DNA of 64,000 nucleotides from Sphingopyxis granuli NBRC 100800 (GCF_001591045.1 NZ_BCUA01000005.1:32853-96852); one strand, 5' to 3'; counted from the stretch's first letter, positions 35,628-45,600 are shown. Notes: generated by a model not told the origin, from the sequence alone. Numbers and translations: made by a program.

Positions 35628-36803
35628 TCAGTCTTGGGAAGGGGCGGCGCGGTCGAGCAGCCGGGCGGGCCAGGCCGCCGCAAGTCCGCTCAGCAACAAC
35701 AGCAGCACCGCGGCCCCGATCGTCAGCGGATAGCCGCCGCGATCGAGCAGCATGCCGGTCAGCAGCGGCCCGCTCGCCAGGCCGAGCTTCGAACAGAAGC
35801 CGCCGAGCGCGGCTGTCCGCCCAACCTTGTCGAAAGCGGCGGCAAGGCCGAGCAGATAGGGGATGGTGAAGGCCCACACGATCGCCGAGCCGATGTTGGC
35901 GGCGACATAGACGGCGGCGAGATCGGAGCGCCAGAAGGCGGCGGTGAACAGCAAGGTCACCGTGATCGAGCCGAGGATCGGCTTCGCCCGCCCGAAGCGC
36001 GCGCCCATCGCGACGACGAGGATCGACCCCAGCGCGCCGAGCCAGTTGGCGGCAGCGAGCGTCGGGCCGATAAAATCCTGCGACAGGCCCGCGTTGCGCC
36101 CCAGCCCGATGATGAAGGCGGCGAGACCCATATTGCCCGCCTGGAACAGGAAGATGGCGGCGAGCGTCGCGGCGAGCGGGCGCCGTGCGATCTGCGCGGG
36201 CGCGGCGGCCACGCCGCTCTCCGTCGCAACCGGATAGGCAGGCAGGAAGGGCAGCATCGCCAGCGTCGCGAGGCTGAAGGCGGCGAGTGCGAGGAACAGG
36301 ATCGCAGTGCCGTAATGCGGAACCAGCGGCGGCAGTGCCCACAGGCCGATGCCGCCGATCCCGAACTGCACGACGAGCAGCATCCCGAACACACGGTCGG
36401 GCGAACGGGTGCGCGCGATCACCGCGAAGGCGACCCCGACGAGCAGCCCGCCGACGATCCCATGACAGGCGCGCAAGGCTGTGAGCCACGGCACCGACAC
36501 GACGCGGGTCGAGACGAGGTCGATGGCGATCAGGCCGAGCAGCGCCGCCGTTGCGGCAACACGCCACGGGATGCGCCGGATCAGGAACACCGCGGCCAAC
36601 GCCCCGACCGCAGCCCCATAGACATTGGCCGAAGCGATCAGCCCCGCGCTCGCGGGCTTGATTCCCAGCCCATCCGACAGGCCGGTGACGAGCGCCGCCA
36701 TGATGTTGACGTAGAAAAGCCCGGCGGTGGCGAGGAAGGACAGCAGCACCGCGGCGGGCAAGCCGTCGGGCGCCACCTTCGGCAGCGTATCGGTCAGCCG
36801 CAT
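35628..36803 (-). CDS. MFS transporter
   Basis: A 391-residue major facilitator with about 12 membrane segments. The usual loop 2-3 arginine motif is weak (FLIRRIPWRVA); the region ALRACHGIVGGLLVGVAFAVIARTR corresponds to helices 4-5. Substrate cannot be deduced; its position beside gabTD and a TonB receptor suggests inner-membrane import of the compound that feeds these genes, although export is possible. The ATG at 36803 follows AAAGGA and overlaps the hydrolase gene by ten bases. Confidence 0.87.
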   Translation of the reverse strand: MRLTDTLPKVAPDGLPAAVLLSFLATAGLFYVNIMAALVTGLSDGLGIKPASAGLIASANVYGAAVGALAAVFLIRRIPWRVAATAALLGLIAIDLVSTRVVSVPWLTALRACHGIVGGLLVGVAFAVIARTRSPDRVFGMLLVVQFGIGGIGLWALPPLVPHYGTAILFLALAAFSLATLAMLPFLPAYPVATESGVAAAPAQIARRPLAATLAAIFLFQAGNMGLAAFIIGLGRNAGLSQDFIGPTLAAANWLGALGSILVVAMGARFGRAKPILGSITVTLLFTAAFWRSDLAAVYVAANIGSAIVWAFTIPYLLGLAAAFDKVGRTAALGGFCSKLGLASGPLLTGMLLDRGGYPLTIGAAVLLLLLSGLAAAWPARLLDRAAPSQD

Positions 36804-38902
36804 GGCGCATCCTTTCCGGCCAGCGCCACGGCGGCAGAGGCCCAGTCCCAGTGATCGCTGTCGCCGAAGCTGTAGAACAGCGCGTCGCGGCCAGGCAGCA
36901 TCGCGACCGAAATGCCGCCGAACCCCGACATGGCGGGCACCCAGAGCGATCCGGCACAGCCGAGCCTCGCGCCCATGTCGCGAGTCCAGAAACCGGCGCG
37001 GTAGCGAAAGCCGGGGAAGCCCGCGGGCAGACCGCCGCCCGCCGGTGCGCGCTGCATCGCCGCATCGAGCAGGCGCTGGTCGAGCAACCCGCCCGCCCCC
37101 TGCATCAGCCAGCGCGACAGGCGGGCGATGTCGTCGGGCTGGAAGGTCAGCCCCCAGCCGACGAAGGGCTGCGCCGCCGCATCCTCGCTGCGCCGCGTCG
37201 TCGACAGCGTCGGGCTGAGCGCCAGCCCATCCCACATGGGCCGAACGAGATCGTCGTAGAGATCGGCCTCCGCCCCGCGCTTCTCGCGCAGGATCGCGGC
37301 CATCGCGGTGCCGAGCAGATAGGTGTCCGAGGTATGATAGACCCATTTGCCGCCCGGCGGCGCCTTGCGCGGATAATGGGTGCAGGCGAAAGCGATCTTC
37401 GCCGCATGGTCGGCGGGCTCGAAGAAACCGGCGATCGACGGGTCGTCCTCGTCGGCCATATAGGCGGCCGAGCGATAGCGGCCGGTCGTCATGTCGAGCG
37501 TCTGCTCGAGCGTCACGCCCGCCCAGCCGCGCGCGCAGGCGGGGACATAGGCGGCGATACTCGCCCCGGCGCTGCCCGGATAGAGTTTTTCGAGCCGCAT
37601 CAGCGCCACGCCGCCGAACAGCGACTTGGCGGTCGAATAGGACGGCAGGTCGATGACCTCGCACGCCGGATAGTCGCCGTGACGCGTCACGCAAGCGCTG
37701 CGGTAATGAATGCCGTCCACCACCGCGCCATAGACGGTCGGCTCCGGTCCCGCGGCGGTGGCGAGCGCCAGCGCATCGGGCAGTGCCTCGACCGGGCGCA
37801 CTGGAAGCCGCGCCGCGACGACCGCTTCGTGCCGCCGGACGATCGCCTCGGCATCGGCGACGGCGCCCGGCGCAGCGCGCGCCGCGACGAAGCCCCAGGC
37901 GTCGAACTTGCGGTAGCGGCAGGTTTCGCCCGCGATCTCAAAGGCGGCCTTGCTCACCGTTCCGTCCGCGCCGAACAGGAAGGTCAGCATCCCGTTGTGC
38001 GTGCAATTGGCATTGCGCTCCTGCAATGCAAAGGGCAGCGCGGCGCGGGTCAGCCCGCCGTCACCGGCTTCGGACCAGACGCGCCCCGGCTCGACGATCC
38101 AGTTCCAGTCGGGATGGGTCGAGGCGATCAGTCCGCGCTGCGCGGGGATCAGCGCATCGCCGTGCTGGACGAGATCGAGGTCGAGGTCAGGCAGCGAGCG
38201 GATCGTATCGCCGCGTTCATAGCCCCTCTCCTCGGCGATCAGGCGAAAACCCGCCATCGCCGCGCCCGCCAGCTGCAGTCGACCGGTAAAATTCGCCTGC
38301 GGCGGCGCGGCATCGGCGGCGGGCGCGAAGGCCGACAGATCGACCGGACGGTCAAACCCCGCGCCTGCGAACAACGCGTCGCGGCCCAGCGCCTGCCGCG
38401 CGTCGGAGGTTTCGGCTCGGGCAACGCCAGTCACCACCACATCGTCGAACCAGCAGGTCGCGCGCTTCCCCTGCGCCGACAGGCGAAGCAGCAGACCGCC
38501 CCCAAGCCCTTCCCCGCCATCGGCGAGCGCCTGTCCGCCGGGCCACAGCGTCACCGCATCGGCACGCGCCTTGCCGACCGAAAGGATCGGCGTCCATGTC
38601 GCGCCATCGTCGCGCGAGGCTTCGGCCACGCAAGCGGCGGTGTCGTCGAGCGCGTCGGCGGCAATCTTCGCATTCACATACAGGCGGCGCCTACCCTCGA
38701 CCGGCACCGCGACCTGCGCGCTCGCGCCGGCGGTGAGGCGCATCGAGACATTGCCCTCGAAACTCGTCAGCCGCACGTCGCCCGCGCCCGCCGCGCGCCA
38801 CGGGTCGGCGCTGCCCTGCTGGAAGTCGCTGCGCAGCAGTTCCTCGGCAGCCGCGCTGCCGGGCACCGCGAGCGCGGCCAGGACGAGCGCCCAATATCTC
38901 AC
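36794..38902 (-). CDS. Secreted serine hydrolase, beta-lactamase/penicillin-binding-protein fold
   Basis: A 702-residue exported protein. The signal peptide is MRYWALVLAALAVPGSAAAE. An N-terminal jelly-roll-like, carbohydrate-binding-type region (about 20-160) precedes a linker and a class C beta-lactamase-type domain. Its S-x-x-K is STAK (Ser 423, Lys 426), and YHTSDTYLLG supplies the Tyr. Such enzymes act as esterases, amidases or D-aminopeptidases. The overlap with the sulfotransferase gene (four bases) and with the MFS gene (ten bases) places it firmly in the operon. A periplasmic step before transport is inferred. Confidence 0.85.
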   Translation of the reverse strand: MRYWALVLAALAVPGSAAAEELLRSDFQQGSADPWRAAGAGDVRLTSFEGNVSMRLTAGASAQVAVPVEGRRRLYVNAKIAADALDDTAACVAEASRDDGATWTPILSVGKARADAVTLWPGGQALADGGEGLGGGLLLRLSAQGKRATCWFDDVVVTGVARAETSDARQALGRDALFAGAGFDRPVDLSAFAPAADAAPPQANFTGRLQLAGAAMAGFRLIAEERGYERGDTIRSLPDLDLDLVQHGDALIPAQRGLIASTHPDWNWIVEPGRVWSEAGDGGLTRAALPFALQERNANCTHNGMLTFLFGADGTVSKAAFEIAGETCRYRKFDAWGFVAARAAPGAVADAEAIVRRHEAVVAARLPVRPVEALPDALALATAAGPEPTVYGAVVDGIHYRSACVTRHGDYPACEVIDLPSYSTAKSLFGGVALMRLEKLYPGSAGASIAAYVPACARGWAGVTLEQTLDMTTGRYRSAAYMADEDDPSIAGFFEPADHAAKIAFACTHYPRKAPPGGKWVYHTSDTYLLGTAMAAILREKRGAEADLYDDLVRPMWDGLALSPTLSTTRRSEDAAAQPFVGWGLTFQPDDIARLSRWLMQGAGGLLDQRLLDAAMQRAPAGGGLPAGFPGFRYRAGFWTRDMGARLGCAGSLWVPAMSGFGGISVAMLPGRDALFYSFGDSDHWDWASAAVALAGKDAPCG

Positions 38903-40302
38903 CGCCCGTAATCCAGTGGAATACCGGCGCCGCGCAATGCATCGGCAAGCGGCGCGAGCCCGGTCTCATAGCGCCGCCAGAGGCCGACCGAACGATCATG
39001 GATCGGCGCGCGCACCTGCACCGCGCTCGCGGTCGCGACCGGCGCGGGATTGCGGTGGAAATCGAGGCAGCCATCCTCCCAATCGAGCCCGCACGCCGCG
39101 ACGAGACGCCGGCTTTCGCCTTCCTGGTCGGCGATCAGCGCCTCATAGTCGATCTCGATCATCCGGCCGGGCAGCGCGGCCCGCCAATGGTTCATCAGCC
39201 GTTCGTGGGCGATGCGATAGGCGGCGAGGTCGCCAAGGTCGTAGCTGAACGGATAGCCCATGCGGAACAGGGTCTTGTACATCGCATAGCAGCCGTCCAT
39301 CGCTCCGCGCCGGACATGGACGATGCGCGCGTCGGGCAGCGCGAGCGCGATCAGCCCGATATAGAGGCAATTGAGCGGCGTCTTGTCGATCGCGAACGGC
39401 GCGCCCGGATCGCGCTCGGCGATGCGCGCGCGATAGGCGCGGCCGAGCGCGGCATGGTCCATCGCGGCGCTGCGACGGATAAGGTCGGCCTTGCCCTGCG
39501 CCGTTCCTGCCCCCTCGACCAGCGCAAGCGCAAAATCCTGAATTTCGCCGAGGCTTGCGACGCGGCTGTGCGACGAGAGGATGCGGTCGACCAGCGTCGT
39601 CCCGCTGCGCGGCAGGCCGAGGATGAAGATCGGCCCCGGCTCGGCGGCCGGTGGCGGTGCGCCGCGCAGGCGTTCGGCCGAAAAGGCGTCGGCGATTCCC
39701 GCCATCGTCGCGACATCGTCTGCAACGCGATAGGACAGGCGCGCGCGCCGCGCATCGGCGGCCGCCTTCAGAACCGCGAATGCCCGGTCATGGTCGCCAA
39801 GGTCCTCGAGTTCCTTCGCCAGCGCATGGCCGAGTGCGATGCGCGCTTCCGCGTCGCGCCCCGCCGCCGCCATCGCGCGATCCAGCGCCGCGACATGGTT
39901 GCGCTCCGCCGTCGCGCGGCGCAGCGTCGAGCGGTTGGCCCATGCGTCCCAGTCTTGCGGATCGGCCGCGATCACCCGGTCGAAATGTGCCTCCGCCGCA
40001 TCGATCCGGCCGATCGCGATCGACGCGGCGGCGAGATCATAATGCGCCCGCGCATCGTCCGGCGCCAGTTCGACCGCACGGGCGCAACAGCGCTCGGCCT
40101 CGACCGGCCGGTTCATATGACCGTGATATTCGGCCAGACGGCGCAGGTCGCGGGGGTTGTCCCACGCGCGTTCCTCGATGACGGCGAGGATCGTGCGCGC
40201 CTCGCGATAACGCCCGCCCAGCGCCGCCTCTCTCGCCCGCGCCAGCCCGGCGTCGAAATCGCCGGGACGGGCGCGAGAAGGAGGAGCGGCGGGCGGCGCC
40301 AT
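38899..40302 (-). CDS. TPR-sulfotransferase family protein
   Basis: A 467-residue protein with four or five tetratricopeptide repeats (about residues 15-185) and a sulfotransferase-fold domain. The 5'-phosphosulfate loop is ILGLPRSGTTLVDRIL (about 227-242); the 3'-phosphate region is RIVHVRRGAMDGCYAMYKTL. In sphingomonads such genes very often follow TonB receptors, and the actual sulfation target is unknown. It starts five bases after the receptor stop and overlaps the hydrolase gene by four bases. Confidence 0.88.
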   Translation of the reverse strand: MAPPAAPPSRARPGDFDAGLARAREAALGGRYREARTILAVIEERAWDNPRDLRRLAEYHGHMNRPVEAERCCARAVELAPDDARAHYDLAAASIAIGRIDAAEAHFDRVIAADPQDWDAWANRSTLRRATAERNHVAALDRAMAAAGRDAEARIALGHALAKELEDLGDHDRAFAVLKAAADARRARLSYRVADDVATMAGIADAFSAERLRGAPPPAAEPGPIFILGLPRSGTTLVDRILSSHSRVASLGEIQDFALALVEGAGTAQGKADLIRRSAAMDHAALGRAYRARIAERDPGAPFAIDKTPLNCLYIGLIALALPDARIVHVRRGAMDGCYAMYKTLFRMGYPFSYDLGDLAAYRIAHERLMNHWRAALPGRMIEIDYEALIADQEGESRRLVAACGLDWEDGCLDFHRNPAPVATASAVQVRAPIHDRSVGLWRRYETGLAPLADALRGAGIPLDYGR

Positions 40303-40307
40303 GACCG

Positions 40308-42668
40308 TCAGAAACGCACGTCCGCCGACAGGCCGACGGTACGCGGTAGCGTGATCATATCCTTCGATCCGTTGCCGTAATAGCCCTGCCCCGGCGACGT
40401 CCCCATATAGGCTTCGGTGAAGATGCCCGTGACGCCGTCCGCGTTGAACAGATTCTTGACGAACAGCGTCAGCCCATAGGGGCCCTTGCGCAAAGTCGCC
40501 GAGGCGTTCCAGATCGAGAAGCCCGGCAGACGCACGTTGAACTTGGGCGAGGTGCTGATCGCGTTGCGCGTCGACGACTGATAGAAGCCGTCGCCGCGCA
40601 GCGTCAGGCTGGTGTCGTCGCCCAGGTCGAAGCTGTAATCGGCGCTGCCGGTCAGGATGTGGCGCGCCGAACCGGGCAACCGGTCGCCGTCGCGCCCGAT
40701 CAATGTGCGGCTGGGGTCGGGGGAGAAGAAGTCGCGCGTCAGCTTCGCGTCGACATAGGTATAGCCGAGCGCATAGTGGAAGCCGCCCGACCGACCCTCG
40801 ACCTGCGCCTCGATGCCCTGCGAGCGCGCCTTGCCGCCGTTCTGGACGACGTAGAAGCCCCAGACCGGCGTCGCGGTGTTGAGCTGGATGTCCTTCCAGT
40901 CGATGTAGAAGGCGTCGAGGTTGTAGGTCAGCCCGCCGACGCCGCCCTTCACGCCGATCTCGTAGTTGATCAGCGTGTCCGACTTGTACTGCTGCCACGA
41001 CGGGTCCTCGGCATAACGGCCGATCGTCGGCACGGCGTTCGACCCGCCGCGACGATAGCCCTGCGACACCGTGGCATAGAGCAGACCGCGGTCGGCGAAT
41101 TTCCACGACAGATTGCCCTTGAACAGCGCCTTGTCCTCGCTGGTGCGGAAGGTCGCGTCGGTCGGCTGCGACAGCGAGGGGAAGATCGGAATGTCGATCG
41201 AGGTGTCGTTGCGCGCCTTGTTCCAGAAATAGCGCACCCCGCCGGTCAGATCGACCGTATCGGTGACATGCCAGGTCAGCTCGCCGAACAGCGCGCGATC
41301 CTTGAAATTCTCGTGCCGGCGATAGAAGAAATCCTGATCGCCCGCGACCGCGGCAGTCAGGCCCGTCGCCGCGTCCCACCAGCGCTTGAAACCGCGCAGA
41401 TAGCTGTCCTGCGACGAAAAGAGCTTCTGGTCCTGGTAATAGGCGCCGACCACATAATCGAGCGGCCCGCCGCCCTTCGACACCAGCCGCAGTTCCTGCA
41501 CGAAGCTCTTGTCGCGATAGCCGCGCACCGCCGACGCCATCGGGCGCGGATAGTTGTAATAGAAAGCGAGGAAACCCGCCTTGGCATAGAAGCCGGTATT
41601 CTCGCTGACGCTGTCGCCCTCATGCTCGTACCATGAGGAACTGGAGGTCAGCGTCGCGAAGCCCAGGTCGACATTCGCCTCCAGCGCGACCGAATCGACG
41701 TTGCGGTTCGATGGTTCGAGCTGGACCGAACCGTTCTGATACCCCCGATACGCCTCGCCATAGCCGTCGAGGCCGCGCGTGATCTGGCGGCGACCGCCGA
41801 CCTTGTCTTCCTGATGGTTATAGGTCAGCGTCACGTCGACGGCGTCGCTCGGCTGCCACAGCGCGGCGATGCGGCCGTACCAGACATGGACGAAGTCGGC
41901 ATCCTTGACGCGGCGATATTCGGCGTCGGGCGCCAGCACGCCCGCCGGCGCGGTCGGGATGCCGTCGCCATCGAGCTTGTAGACGTTCACATAGTCGGTG
42001 AGCCCCGGATAATGCTGGCGGCTGCCGACCGCACGGATCGCGAAGGTCTCGCCCAGCGGCACGTTGAGCACGACGTCGGCCTCGTAGCCGATGCCGTCCG
42101 ATCCCTTGACGCTGCTGACGCCGCCGGTGACGCGGCCTTCGAAGCGGCCGAGCACCGGCTTCTTCAGGATGTAGCGCACCGTACCGCCGAGCGCGCCGGA
42201 GCCATAGAGCGTGCCCTGCGGTCCGCGCAGCACCTCGACCCGGTCGAGATCCTTGAGCAGATAGGCGGCGAACAGCGGCGTGTCATTGACATAGGTTGAT
42301 ACCGGCGAGATGCCCGAGACGGCGTAATCGCCGAGCGCGGCGCTATCGACGTTGATGCCGCGGATCGTCACCGTGTTGATGACGCCCGCGTTGCGCCGGC
42401 CGCGATCAACGACCGCGACGCCGGGGATCGAACGGAGGAGTTCGGCCTGGTCGCGCGTCTGGTTGGCATCGATCCGGTCGCCGCCGACCGCCGAGATATT
42501 GTACGGAATGTCGATCGTCCGCGCCTCGCGGCGCGTCGCGGTGACGACGATGTCGGTGTCGTCGCTCGCGGCTCCTGCCTCCTGAGCGAAGGCCGGCGCC
42601 GGCAGCACCGCCAGCAGTCCCGTGCAGGCGAGCGATGTCGTCGCCAATAGTCGCATATGGTTGGTCAT
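40308..42668 (-). CDS. TonB-dependent receptor
   Basis: A 786-residue outer-membrane receptor with signal peptide (cut near AFAQE), a TonB box-like DTDIVVTATR, a plug domain (VTIRGINVDSA, then VEVLRGPQGTLYGSGALGGT) and a C-terminal barrel ending in the required Phe (VGLSADVRF). It imports a scarce or large substrate with energy from TonB-ExbBD. The neighbouring hydrolases, transporter and GABA enzymes suggest an organic nitrogen compound rather than iron. It overlaps the nitrilase-family gene by four bases. Confidence 0.93.
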   Translation of the reverse strand: MTNHMRLLATTSLACTGLLAVLPAPAFAQEAGAASDDTDIVVTATRREARTIDIPYNISAVGGDRIDANQTRDQAELLRSIPGVAVVDRGRRNAGVINTVTIRGINVDSAALGDYAVSGISPVSTYVNDTPLFAAYLLKDLDRVEVLRGPQGTLYGSGALGGTVRYILKKPVLGRFEGRVTGGVSSVKGSDGIGYEADVVLNVPLGETFAIRAVGSRQHYPGLTDYVNVYKLDGDGIPTAPAGVLAPDAEYRRVKDADFVHVWYGRIAALWQPSDAVDVTLTYNHQEDKVGGRRQITRGLDGYGEAYRGYQNGSVQLEPSNRNVDSVALEANVDLGFATLTSSSSWYEHEGDSVSENTGFYAKAGFLAFYYNYPRPMASAVRGYRDKSFVQELRLVSKGGGPLDYVVGAYYQDQKLFSSQDSYLRGFKRWWDAATGLTAAVAGDQDFFYRRHENFKDRALFGELTWHVTDTVDLTGGVRYFWNKARNDTSIDIPIFPSLSQPTDATFRTSEDKALFKGNLSWKFADRGLLYATVSQGYRRGGSNAVPTIGRYAEDPSWQQYKSDTLINYEIGVKGGVGGLTYNLDAFYIDWKDIQLNTATPVWGFYVVQNGGKARSQGIEAQVEGRSGGFHYALGYTYVDAKLTRDFFSPDPSRTLIGRDGDRLPGSARHILTGSADYSFDLGDDTSLTLRGDGFYQSSTRNAISTSPKFNVRLPGFSIWNASATLRKGPYGLTLFVKNLFNADGVTGIFTEAYMGTSPGQGYYGNGSKDMITLPRTVGLSADVRF

Positions 42669-43570
42669 GACTTTACCCCCTTGTGTGTCATTATGGACGC
42701 GCCGGCGCCATCCTTGCCGGTCGAAGACATGGGCTGGACGAGCGGACCGAGTGCCTGGAGAGCCGGCGAAGCGGCGGGGCCGTGGTCATAGGCCTCGAAA
42801 TGCTGCGGGCCGTCGCGAAGGCTCTTGAGCGGCTGGCCGAGGCCGTGCCAGCCGCGCTCGCGGCAGCGGCGGACGTGATCGAGGTCGAGGTCGACGGCGA
42901 TGACCTCGCGCCCCTGCCCCGCCTCGTGGATCATCTCGCCGCCCGGCCCCGCGACGCACGAGCGCCCGTAGCCGAGGTCGCCCGCGACATTGACCGACAC
43001 GACATAGGCCTGGTTGGTCGCCGCGGCGGCGCGGACGATCGACAGTTCGACGTCGCGGTCGATCGTGTTGGTCATCACCGGGTTGAGGATCACCTCCGCC
43101 CCGCGCCAGATCAGCGAGCGCACGACCTCGGGAAACCAGATGTCGTAGCAGATGGCGAGCCCGAAGCGCCCGACGCCCGGAACGTCGAATACAGTCGGCT
43201 CGCTGCCGCCCGTCACCCCTTCTTCATAGGGATAGAAGGGATAGATTTTGCGGTGCCGCGCGGCGATGCTGCCGTCGGGGGCAAAGACGCTGGTCGTGTT
43301 GTAGATCGCATCGCCGTCGCGCTCGAACAGCGATCCGTTGACCAGCCACAGCCCATGCTCGCGCGCCATCGCGGCGAAGGCGTCCTCGGCCGGGCCGGGC
43401 AGCGGCTGCGCGTGCGCTGTGGCCGGGCCGAAGCAGGACAGTTCGCCCAGCACCACCATGTCGACCCAGCCGAAACGGCGGCGGACGAGGCGGATTTCCT
43501 CGGCAATGCGGTCCAGATTGTCGCCGCGCGGCAGGGCCAGTTGCAGTCCGGCGATCGCGAAATGAGTCAT
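42665..43570 (-). CDS. Nitrilase-superfamily carbon-nitrogen hydrolase
   Basis: A 301-residue amidase-type enzyme with the catalytic triad Glu 43 (GELSCFG), Lys 108 (HRKIYPF) and Cys 141 (AICYDIWFPE). Glu, Lys and Cys spacing and the WFPEVVR block are those of aliphatic amidase / N-carbamoyl amine hydrolase branches rather than true nitrilases. The ATG at 43570 stands three bases after GGGGAGGATC; a start at 43612 has no such site. It heads the seven-gene run to gabD. A plausible job is release of ammonia or a carboxylate from an omega-amide such as 4-guanidinobutyramide; this is inference. Confidence 0.9.
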   Translation of the reverse strand: MTHFAIAGLQLALPRGDNLDRIAEEIRLVRRRFGWVDMVVLGELSCFGPATAHAQPLPGPAEDAFAAMAREHGLWLVNGSLFERDGDAIYNTTSVFAPDGSIAARHRKIYPFYPYEEGVTGGSEPTVFDVPGVGRFGLAICYDIWFPEVVRSLIWRGAEVILNPVMTNTIDRDVELSIVRAAAATNQAYVVSVNVAGDLGYGRSCVAGPGGEMIHEAGQGREVIAVDLDLDHVRRCRERGWHGLGQPLKSLRDGPQHFEAYDHGPAASPALQALGPLVQPMSSTGKDGAGASIMTHKGVKS

Positions 43571-43654
43571 GATCCTCCCCGGCGCGCCGATCGGGGCGCG
43601 TCCGGTTATCATGGTGCCTCCCGGGCACGCCTTGCGATAGGTCCAGTTTGGAAA

Positions 43655-45460
43655 TCAGGATGGTGCCAGATTGCCGATGCGTCCGATCACCGCCCAGTCG
43701 ACAACGCGGTGGCCGGGGTCCAGCCACTGGATGACGTCGCCCTCGACCGCGACGTGGAAAGCCGCCGCCTCGCCATAGGACCAGCTCTGCCATTGGCGAT
43801 GCCAGCGGTCGCCCTCGATCCACCAGCGCCCCGTGTCGACGTCTTCGTCGGCATGGCCGGCGCGCCCGGTCATCGTGCCGTCGGGCAGCAGCAATATGGT
43901 GCAGGGATCGCCATAGATGGTCCGGCAATCGAGCCGCGCGCCGCTCATCTTGCGGCGCAGCGCCCGGCCGGTCAGGATCGGCAGCGGATCGGCCTTCTTC
44001 TCCAGCACGTCGTTGAGCGCCGCGGTCAGCGCCGCGACGCCGGGCCGGATGCGGTCGGCCGGCAGGCTGGTGACGCCGAGCCGGAACAGCGCCGGCGGCG
44101 GACTGCCGGCATAATAGGGATCGACCCGCTCGAACAGCACCCCGCGGCGTTCGGCCGCCGCGGCCAGCTCGGCGACGTCGAGGCCGTCGGGACCGCGCAC
44201 CCACATCGTCGTACCACCGCGCACCGGCTGGATCGCGATCGAGCGCGGCAGATAATGATTGAGCGCGTCGCGCAGCGCCATCTGCCGGGTGCGGAATTCG
44301 CGCCCGATCCGCCGCATCATCGAATCATAATGACCGAGCGACAGGAACTGCGCGGCGGCGCGCTGATTGTTCGGCGGCGGCTGTTTGACCGACAGCCGAC
44401 GCAGTTCGCGCAGATGCGCGACGACCTCGCGATCGGCGACCATGAAGCCGAGCCGCAGGCCGGGATCGAGCACCTTGGCAAGCCCCGCGATATAGACGAC
44501 GCGGCTGCCGCCGGCCATGCTGCGCATCGCGGGAAAATCCTGGTCGAGATAGTTGGTCTCGCATTCGAAATCATCCTCGACGACGATCAGGTCGTGCGCC
44601 TCCGCGGCGGCGAGCAACTCGCGGCGCCGGTCGAGCGACAGCGTAGCGCCGGTCGGCAACTGATGACTGGGCGTCACCACCGCCAGGTCGCAGCTTGCAA
44701 GCCGCGCGTCGGTGACGATGCCGTCGGCGTCGACCGGCTGGAGCACCACCTCGCCGCGACGCGCCTCGATCAGCGCGCGCAGTTCGAACGGACCGGGGTC
44801 CTCGACCGCGACGCGGCTTCCCTCGGCGCAGAAGAGTTCGAGCGCCAGCAGGCGCGCATGCTGCGTTCCCAGCGTGAGCAATATCTCGTCGGGCCGGGCA
44901 TAGATGCCGCGTCGCGGCAGAATCTTGGTACGGATTTCCTCGACCAGCGCGGCATCGTCGTCGGCGATTCCCGACCAGGAAGCGATCTGCCGCCGCTTCA
45001 GCGACAGGCTGGCCGCCTCGCGCCACTCGTCGGCGGGGAACAGGCTGTCGTCGAAACAGCCGTCGAGGAAGGGATAGCGATATTGCTGCCAGTTGGCGGG
45101 GCGCGGCCTGGGCAGCGCCGGCAGGCGCGGCAGACGCTCGGACCAGGGCAATCCGTTCGGGGTCGCGCGCTCGGCGATGCCCGCGATCTCGCCGAAGCCG
45201 CTGCGCCCGGCGGTCAGGTCGCCCGAAACGAACAGGCCGCTCCGCTCGCGCGCCACGACATGCCCGTCGGCGACCAGCTGCTGATAGGCGATCGTCACCG
45301 TGTTGCGGGCGACGCCGAGCAGCCGGGCCATGGTACGCGAGGACGGCAGGCGATGCCCCGCCGGCCACGCCTGCGACCGCATCAGTTCGATCACGCCCTT
45401 GCGGATCTGATCCTGCAGCGTGACGTCGCCGTCGCGGTCGAGGATGAAGGATGGGCGCAT
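43655..45460 (-). CDS. MocR-type regulator (GntR HTH plus aminotransferase fold) with extra C-terminal domain
   Basis: A 601-residue PLP-dependent regulator. The GntR winged helix is at about 12-78 (LPSSRTMARLLGVARNTVTIAY). The aminotransferase-like part carries the PLP Lys 329 (AGLAKVLDPGLRLGF) and Asp in LIVVEDDFECE. Typical MocR proteins have about 470-500 residues; here residues 496-601 form an additional domain (start LTGRALRRKMSG, core GTMTGRAGHADEDVDTGRWW, then a Trp-rich end), resembling small beta-rich ligand-binding modules of secreted proteins. It lies upstream of, and on the same strand as, the nitrilase-to-gabD run and is divergent from the N-oxygenase pair, and probably controls both. 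Confidence 0.88.
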   Translation of the reverse strand: MRPSFILDRDGDVTLQDQIRKGVIELMRSQAWPAGHRLPSSRTMARLLGVARNTVTIAYQQLVADGHVVARERSGLFVSGDLTAGRSGFGEIAGIAERATPNGLPWSERLPRLPALPRPRPANWQQYRYPFLDGCFDDSLFPADEWREAASLSLKRRQIASWSGIADDDAALVEEIRTKILPRRGIYARPDEILLTLGTQHARLLALELFCAEGSRVAVEDPGPFELRALIEARRGEVVLQPVDADGIVTDARLASCDLAVVTPSHQLPTGATLSLDRRRELLAAAEAHDLIVVEDDFECETNYLDQDFPAMRSMAGGSRVVYIAGLAKVLDPGLRLGFMVADREVVAHLRELRRLSVKQPPPNNQRAAAQFLSLGHYDSMMRRIGREFRTRQMALRDALNHYLPRSIAIQPVRGGTTMWVRGPDGLDVAELAAAAERRGVLFERVDPYYAGSPPPALFRLGVTSLPADRIRPGVAALTAALNDVLEKKADPLPILTGRALRRKMSGARLDCRTIYGDPCTILLLPDGTMTGRAGHADEDVDTGRWWIEGDRWHRQWQSWSYGEAAAFHVAVEGDVIQWLDPGHRVVDWAVIGRIGNLAPS

Positions 45461-45600
45461 AGCCGATGGTGTCCCAATCGCGGGGCGCAGATCAAGTTCA
45501 AACCACGGCCGCCGCCGCGATGCGGCAGACGGCCGGATGACAATCCAGATTCGCCGATCGGCCGATGCAGCTTATTCTTTTCTGCCGCGTTTTCCGCACC

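Noticed and set aside
36851..38911. Plus-strand frame antisense to the serine hydrolase
   Set aside because: The minus-strand frame has signal peptide and STAK motif; the plus-strand translation is Arg/Ala-rich without motifs.
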